From Collinsella sp. (lineage in GTDB: Bacteria; Actinomycetota; Coriobacteriia; Coriobacteriales; Coriobacteriaceae): a DNA stretch of 13,908 bases. A program made the position numbers and the translations under genes. Positions 11,284 through 13,908 of this stretch are shown here, piece by piece. Location: assembly GCA_019425015.1 (NCBI GenBank), contig JAHYYJ010000019.1, forward strand, positions 1 to 13,908. Reading direction: 5' to 3'. The notes beneath the pieces are model-generated. The model did no database searches, had not been told where the DNA came from, and saw only the letters and a program-made list of their open reading frames with translations. Position 1 is the stretch's first letter. Each line of letters starts with the position of its first letter.

Positions 11284-11448
11284 ATGACGGCATGGGTAGA
11301 CCGCGACGCGTACATGAAATGGCTCTGGGCGCTCGAGGGCACCCGGGACATCAAGGTGATCACGGGGATACGCCGCTCCGGCAAGTCCGAGTTCATGAAG
11401 GCGTTCTCGTCCTCTGTTGCTCGGAAGTTGCCGTGCCCTTTGAGATAG
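11284..11448 (+). pseudogene. AAA+ ATPase (DUF4143-type), 5' fragment, copy 3
   Basis: 54 residues, MTAWVDRDAYMKWLWALEG then IKVITGIRRSGKSEFMKAFS, with the family-typical IRRSGKS P-loop. After SSVARK it changes to unrelated sequence and stops at 11446-11448. Nucleotide identity with copy 2 is almost complete across 11284-11430, so the two arose recently from one source or are homogenised by gene conversion. The break comes earlier than in copy 2 and later than in copy 1. Confidence 0.85.
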
Positions 11449-11450
11449 AG

Positions 11451-11474
11451 GCTAAAACTCAAAGCCCTGAGTTT
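11451..11474. repeat. Hairpin AAACTCA-AAGCCC-TGAGTTT
   Basis: GCTAAA-A-CTCA pairs with TGAGTTTAGC (to 11477), with one bulged A. The 20-base core is identical to 6014-6033 in SOS module A, although the surroundings differ. It overlaps the start of candidate RNA copy 2. Confidence 0.55.
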
Positions 11475-11530
11475 AGCTTTGTACGAGAGTGATAACAAAA
11501 CCGCTAGCGACCGTGGTGGGTAAATGCGAT
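11467..11530 (+). ncRNA. Candidate structured RNA element, copy 2
   Basis: Ungapped match to 321-384. The stem around the constant AGCGAC loop (11506-11511) is formed by ACCGCT (11500-11505) and CGTGGT (11512-11517). Against copy 1, A-U becomes G-U and a U/C mismatch becomes C-G, while G-U becomes A/C. No terminator follows; the VOC gene starts 75 bases downstream. Confidence 0.45.
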
Positions 11531-11604
11531 GATATCAGCCGGGCCTGTCTTCCTGATTCACGCCTTTGTTGAGTCAACGGAAAACAACTAACGAGGAGGA
11601 GCCT

Positions 11605-12063
11605 ATGATTGGACAAATCTATCATGTCGGATTGACCGTCAGCGACCTGGACCGTTCCGTGACGTTTTATCGGGATGTGCTGGGCCTTCGGTATCAGGGG
11701 GAGATCCTGATGGAGGGAAAGGAGACGGAGGCGATATTCAGGCGGGAAAACTGCAAGGCCCGGGTTGCTTATCTGAACGGCTCGGATCAGCTGCATATGC
11801 CGCCGGTGGAGCTCATCCAGTTCGTGAATGATGATGTTCTGCGCATCCCCATGGACCTCTTCACCACCTCCATTTCGGAGCTTTGCTTCTACACGGAGGA
11901 TGCCGACAGGGCCTATCAAAAACTGGTGGAGCAGGGTGTGGAGTGCTTTTCCTCTCCCCAGGAATTTGATTTTAGGCAGGAGGGCTTTGGCCGGAGCAAG
12001 GCCTTCTACCTTCGGGATCCCGACGGGATCATACTGGAAATCATGCAGCCGCTGGAGGACTGA
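11605..12063 (+). CDS. VOC (glyoxalase/bleomycin-resistance-like) family protein
   Basis: 152 residues from ATG 11605, with GAGGAGGA upstream; the 13 codons before it back to 11566 are in-frame but have no binding site. Two beta-alpha-beta modules are visible: residues 3-73 (IYHVGLTVSDLDRSVTFYRD ... VELIQF) and 88-150 (ISELCFYTEDADRAYQKL ... DPDGIILEIMQP). Likely metal ligands are His7, Glu69, Glu92 and Glu145. VOC enzymes include glyoxalase I, dioxygenases, epimerases and antibiotic-binding proteins; the exact substrate cannot be told. Codon use (many TAT, TTT, GAG/GAA mixed) is unlike the Coriobacteria-type genes to the left and suggests transfer from Clostridia. Confidence 0.85.
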   Translation: MIGQIYHVGLTVSDLDRSVTFYRDVLGLRYQGEILMEGKETEAIFRRENCKARVAYLNGSDQLHMPPVELIQFVNDDVLRIPMDLFTTSISELCFYTEDADRAYQKLVEQGVECFSSPQEFDFRQEGFGRSKAFYLRDPDGIILEIMQPLED

Positions 12064-12075
12064 TCTTCTGTTCTG

Positions 12076-12112
12076 GCGCGGATCGCGTCCTGTGTCGGGA
12101 TGCGATCCGCGC
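12076..12112 (+). terminator. Stem-loop after the VOC gene
   Basis: GCGCGGATCGCGTCC (12076-12090) pairs with GGATGCGATCCGCGC (12098-12112): 15 pairs with one G-U and a 7-nt loop, starting 12 bases after the stop. No T-run follows, so it is a likely but not classical terminator. From 12113 to 12253 no gene or further structure is seen. Confidence 0.6.
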
Positions 12113-12253
12113 GATTGATGCCGTGCCGGATGTGCCTATCCGTCCGGTCGGGAAGACAACATATATATGCTTCCTATTTGGACTTTTGATATGCGCATAG
12201 CCCATGGTGGGCGTTCTGTCGGCGATGGTGGTGATGATGGTTAGGCGCTCGGT

Positions 12254-13684
12254 TTATCCCAGTGCCACGTCCAGCGCTATCATGATGCCGAAGCCCATAG
12301 CAAAGGCGAGCGTGCCAAGGTTGGAATGCTCGCCTTGGGACATTTCCGGAATCAGCTCCTCCACTACCACATAAAGCATTGCACCTGCGGCAAAGCTCAG
12401 TAAATACGGAAGGGCCGGGACGATTAGCCCTGCGCCAAGAATGGTCAGCACAGCCCCGATTGGCTCTACGATGCCGGAAAGCACACCGCCAACAAACGCC
12501 CGTCCCTTGCTCTCGCCCTCTGCCCGGAGCGGCATGGAGATGATGGCCCCCTCCGGAAAGTTTTGAATGGCAATGCCAATGGACAGCGCCAGAGCGCCGG
12601 TTGCCGTGATTTGCGCGCTGCCAGAGAGGGCCCCCGCGTAGACGACCCCTACGGCCATTCCCTCCGGGATGTTGTGAAGCGTCACAGCCAGCACCATCAT
12701 TGTCGTTTTTTTGAGTTGACTTTTCGGCCCCTCTGCCTGGTTGCTTTTAGCATGGAGGTGGGGAATCAGGTGATCCAGTCCCAGCAGGAACAGAATGCCG
12801 ATCCAAAATCCGACAAACGCCGGAACAAACGACAGCTTTCCCATCCATGCTGCCTGTTCCATCGCAGGAATCAGCAGACTCCACACAGAGGCCGCTACCA
12901 TCACACCGGCGGCAAAGCCGGTCAAAATGCGCTGCAGGATGTCGCTGAGTTGTCTGCGCATAAAGAATACGCAGGCCGCGCCCAGCGCTGTACCGAGAAA
13001 GGGGATCAGGATGCCGTAAACGGTTTGGCTCATGAAGTTGGTCGCCTTTCTCATATCCGCTTTTTTGTACCCGCAGTCGCAGTATGGCCCGCCGGAGGCC
13101 AGGGTATACTCGCGCACAAAATCCGTCACGCCGCCCGCTTCGCTCATGGTGTAGTCCAAATGGCACATGGCGGGTGTCAGGTCATAAAGTCCCAGCTCTT
13201 TCATCAGTGTGCAGATGCCGCACTTTGTAAAGCGCCCCTCATAGCCGCTGCCGTCCGGGTACTCGATGAAGTCCATATTCCACGAATAGGGGTTCCGGTC
13301 AGCGGCTTTCAGAGTGGCAGTGGCCTTCATTCCGGCAATATCCTTGGACGTGAACTTCGACTTGCCACTTTGGCGGCAGAACCATTTCATCAGCAGCGTC
13401 ATCTGAGCTTTCTCATAGTAGTCAGTAAGGCTTTCCACATCGGGACGGCGTGGCATGGAGAGGACAAACGCCCCCAGCATGGCGCAGCCAATGATGTTCA
13501 TGCTGAACCGATCACCTTTTTCAAATTCGGGCAGCTTTGCGATGATCTCACGGTACTTCGGCTTGGCCTTTTCCGTGATCTTACGTGCGATGTCCGGGTC
13601 GTAGCCCAGCACCGCCGTCAGCTGCGCTTGAAAGGACTTCGCAAAGACTGCCCACATGGCCATGGGCATTCCCATCCAACGCAT
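12254..13684 (-). CDS. Fused frame: ATC hydrolase domain plus ZIP metal transporter
   Basis: 476 residues in one frame. Residues 1-208 match the L-2-amino-thiazoline-4-carboxylic acid hydrolase family (cysteine-salvage type): FTKCGICTLMKELG, MCHLDYTMSEAGG and YTLASGGPYCDCGY, with Cys155, 158, 174 and 202. Residues 218-476 are a complete ZIP/ZupT-type divalent metal importer with about eight spans and the metal-site motifs HNIPEG (337-342), QNFPEG (374-379) and VVEELIPE (440-447). ZIP proteins normally begin at what is Met218 here (minus strand 13033). Just before it lies a run of six A (13061-13066). With five, the hydrolase would end YKKRI at a TGA followed by GAAAGG and the ZIP start. The fusion may thus be recent, or an assembly error. 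Clostridia-like codon style. Confidence 0.8.
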   Translation of the reverse strand: MRWMGMPMAMWAVFAKSFQAQLTAVLGYDPDIARKITEKAKPKYREIIAKLPEFEKGDRFSMNIIGCAMLGAFVLSMPRRPDVESLTDYYEKAQMTLLMKWFCRQSGKSKFTSKDIAGMKATATLKAADRNPYSWNMDFIEYPDGSGYEGRFTKCGICTLMKELGLYDLTPAMCHLDYTMSEAGGVTDFVREYTLASGGPYCDCGYKKADMRKATNFMSQTVYGILIPFLGTALGAACVFFMRRQLSDILQRILTGFAAGVMVAASVWSLLIPAMEQAAWMGKLSFVPAFVGFWIGILFLLGLDHLIPHLHAKSNQAEGPKSQLKKTTMMVLAVTLHNIPEGMAVGVVYAGALSGSAQITATGALALSIGIAIQNFPEGAIISMPLRAEGESKGRAFVGGVLSGIVEPIGAVLTILGAGLIVPALPYLLSFAAGAMLYVVVEELIPEMSQGEHSNLGTLAFAMGFGIMIALDVALG

Positions 13685-13685
13685 C

Positions 13686-13838
13686 TCACTTCGCTCCTTT
13701 CCATTCTGCCAGAGTCCGGTTCATCCGCTTCTCAATGTCTTTTCGGGTTTGGCTGCACTCCTTGGAATATTTTTTTGCCGCCTGAAACGCCAGCTTTACA
13801 AACAGGCCGGAGCCAACCGGCAGCATAATTTTCAGCAT
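13686..13838 (-). CDS. Small 50-aa protein upstream of the hydrolase/ZIP frame
   Basis: 50 residues, MLKIMLPVGSGLFVKLAFQA followed by a charged helix (KYSKECSQTRKDIEKRMNRT). Its TGA is one base from the ATG of the hydrolase/ZIP frame, and its last codons (GAATGGAAAGGAGCG) supply the Shine-Dalgarno GAAAGGAG for that gene, so the two are translationally coupled. The binding site before its own start is too close (GAGGGA directly abuts ATG); ATG 13826 is an alternative. In-frame sequence continues upstream for about 16 codons before a stop, so it could be the tail of a truncated gene. Family unknown. Confidence 0.5.
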   Translation of the reverse strand: MLKIMLPVGSGLFVKLAFQAAKKYSKECSQTRKDIEKRMNRTLAEWKGAK

Positions 13839-13908
13839 TCCCTCAGGGAAAACGAAAGGCTCTGTTAGACCAAGGTTGACATAAAAACGATGTCACCGCG
13901 AGGCGGTA
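13839..13908. other. Window end, promoter region of the minus-strand operon
   Basis: No gene start is seen. TGACAT-AAAAACG-ATGTCA (13877-13895) is a short inverted repeat upstream of the small ORF, placed where an operator could lie. Too little sequence remains to judge. Confidence 0.3.

Noticed and set aside
12563..13828. 421-codon plus-strand frame opposite the hydrolase/ZIP gene
   Set aside because: Antisense shadow of a gene with clear motifs on the minus strand; its translation shows no recognisable domain and it has no ribosome binding site.
1..13908. CRISPR arrays, tRNA or rRNA genes, complete insertion sequences
   Set aside because: No regularly spaced direct repeats, no cloverleaf with a conserved TTCNANNC arm and no rRNA signature were seen. 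No transposase or integrase motifs occur in any convincing frame.

Overview
The window looks like accessory DNA from a high-GC Coriobacteriia-type gut actinobacterium (Collinsella/Eggerthellaceae-like). The reasons are G/C-rich third codon positions in most genes, actinobacterial LexA-type boxes (GAAC-N4-GTTC), a BspA-like repeat protein beside a small phage lysis cassette, and a multicopy family of small AAA+ ATPase genes headed by a TTTCGAAA palindrome. The assignment rests on style and family knowledge; no rRNA or marker gene is present.

Layout. 1-600: gene-poor DNA rich in perfect inverted repeats, with a candidate structured RNA ending in an intrinsic terminator. 613-3334: prophage remnant, made of a 5'-truncated BspA-like tail/surface protein, an opposite-strand AT-richer cargo gene, then a coupled lysis cassette (72-aa membrane/coiled-coil protein, holin, 45-aa acidic peptide, amidase endolysin). 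The endolysin is frameshifted and lacks a zinc-ligand His. 3335-5600: terminators, a gene-end relic and a solitary serine/threonine kinase with an unfamiliar N-terminal domain. 5600-6840: an orphan copy of a LexA-box/leader-hairpin module, then yjdF on the minus strand behind a structured leader that can mask its start codon and Shine-Dalgarno. 6900-8230: first solo AAA head element and a DUF3021-LytTR pair. 8500-10000: a frameshifted small gene, then the second LexA module driving a GyrI-like protein. 10100-11450: two more truncated AAA genes, a TfoX-like gene and a short remnant. 11467-13838: a second copy of the candidate RNA, then genes with a Clostridia-like codon style: a VOC protein, and on the minus strand a small ORF followed by an ATC-hydrolase/ZIP-transporter fused reading frame.

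How it fits together. Three independent systems suggest chemical or DNA-damage stress: the SOS-type promoter on the GyrI-like gene (family members protect against DNA-alkylating toxins or gyrase poisons), yjdF with its likely ligand-sensing leader (the yjdF riboswitch class senses azaaromatics), and the VOC protein. The rest is a patchwork of decayed mobile or repeated DNA. At least four unrelated non-coding repeat families occur two or three times within 14 kb, and several genes carry single-base frameshifts at homopolymers. Those frameshifts could be real decay or assembly error.
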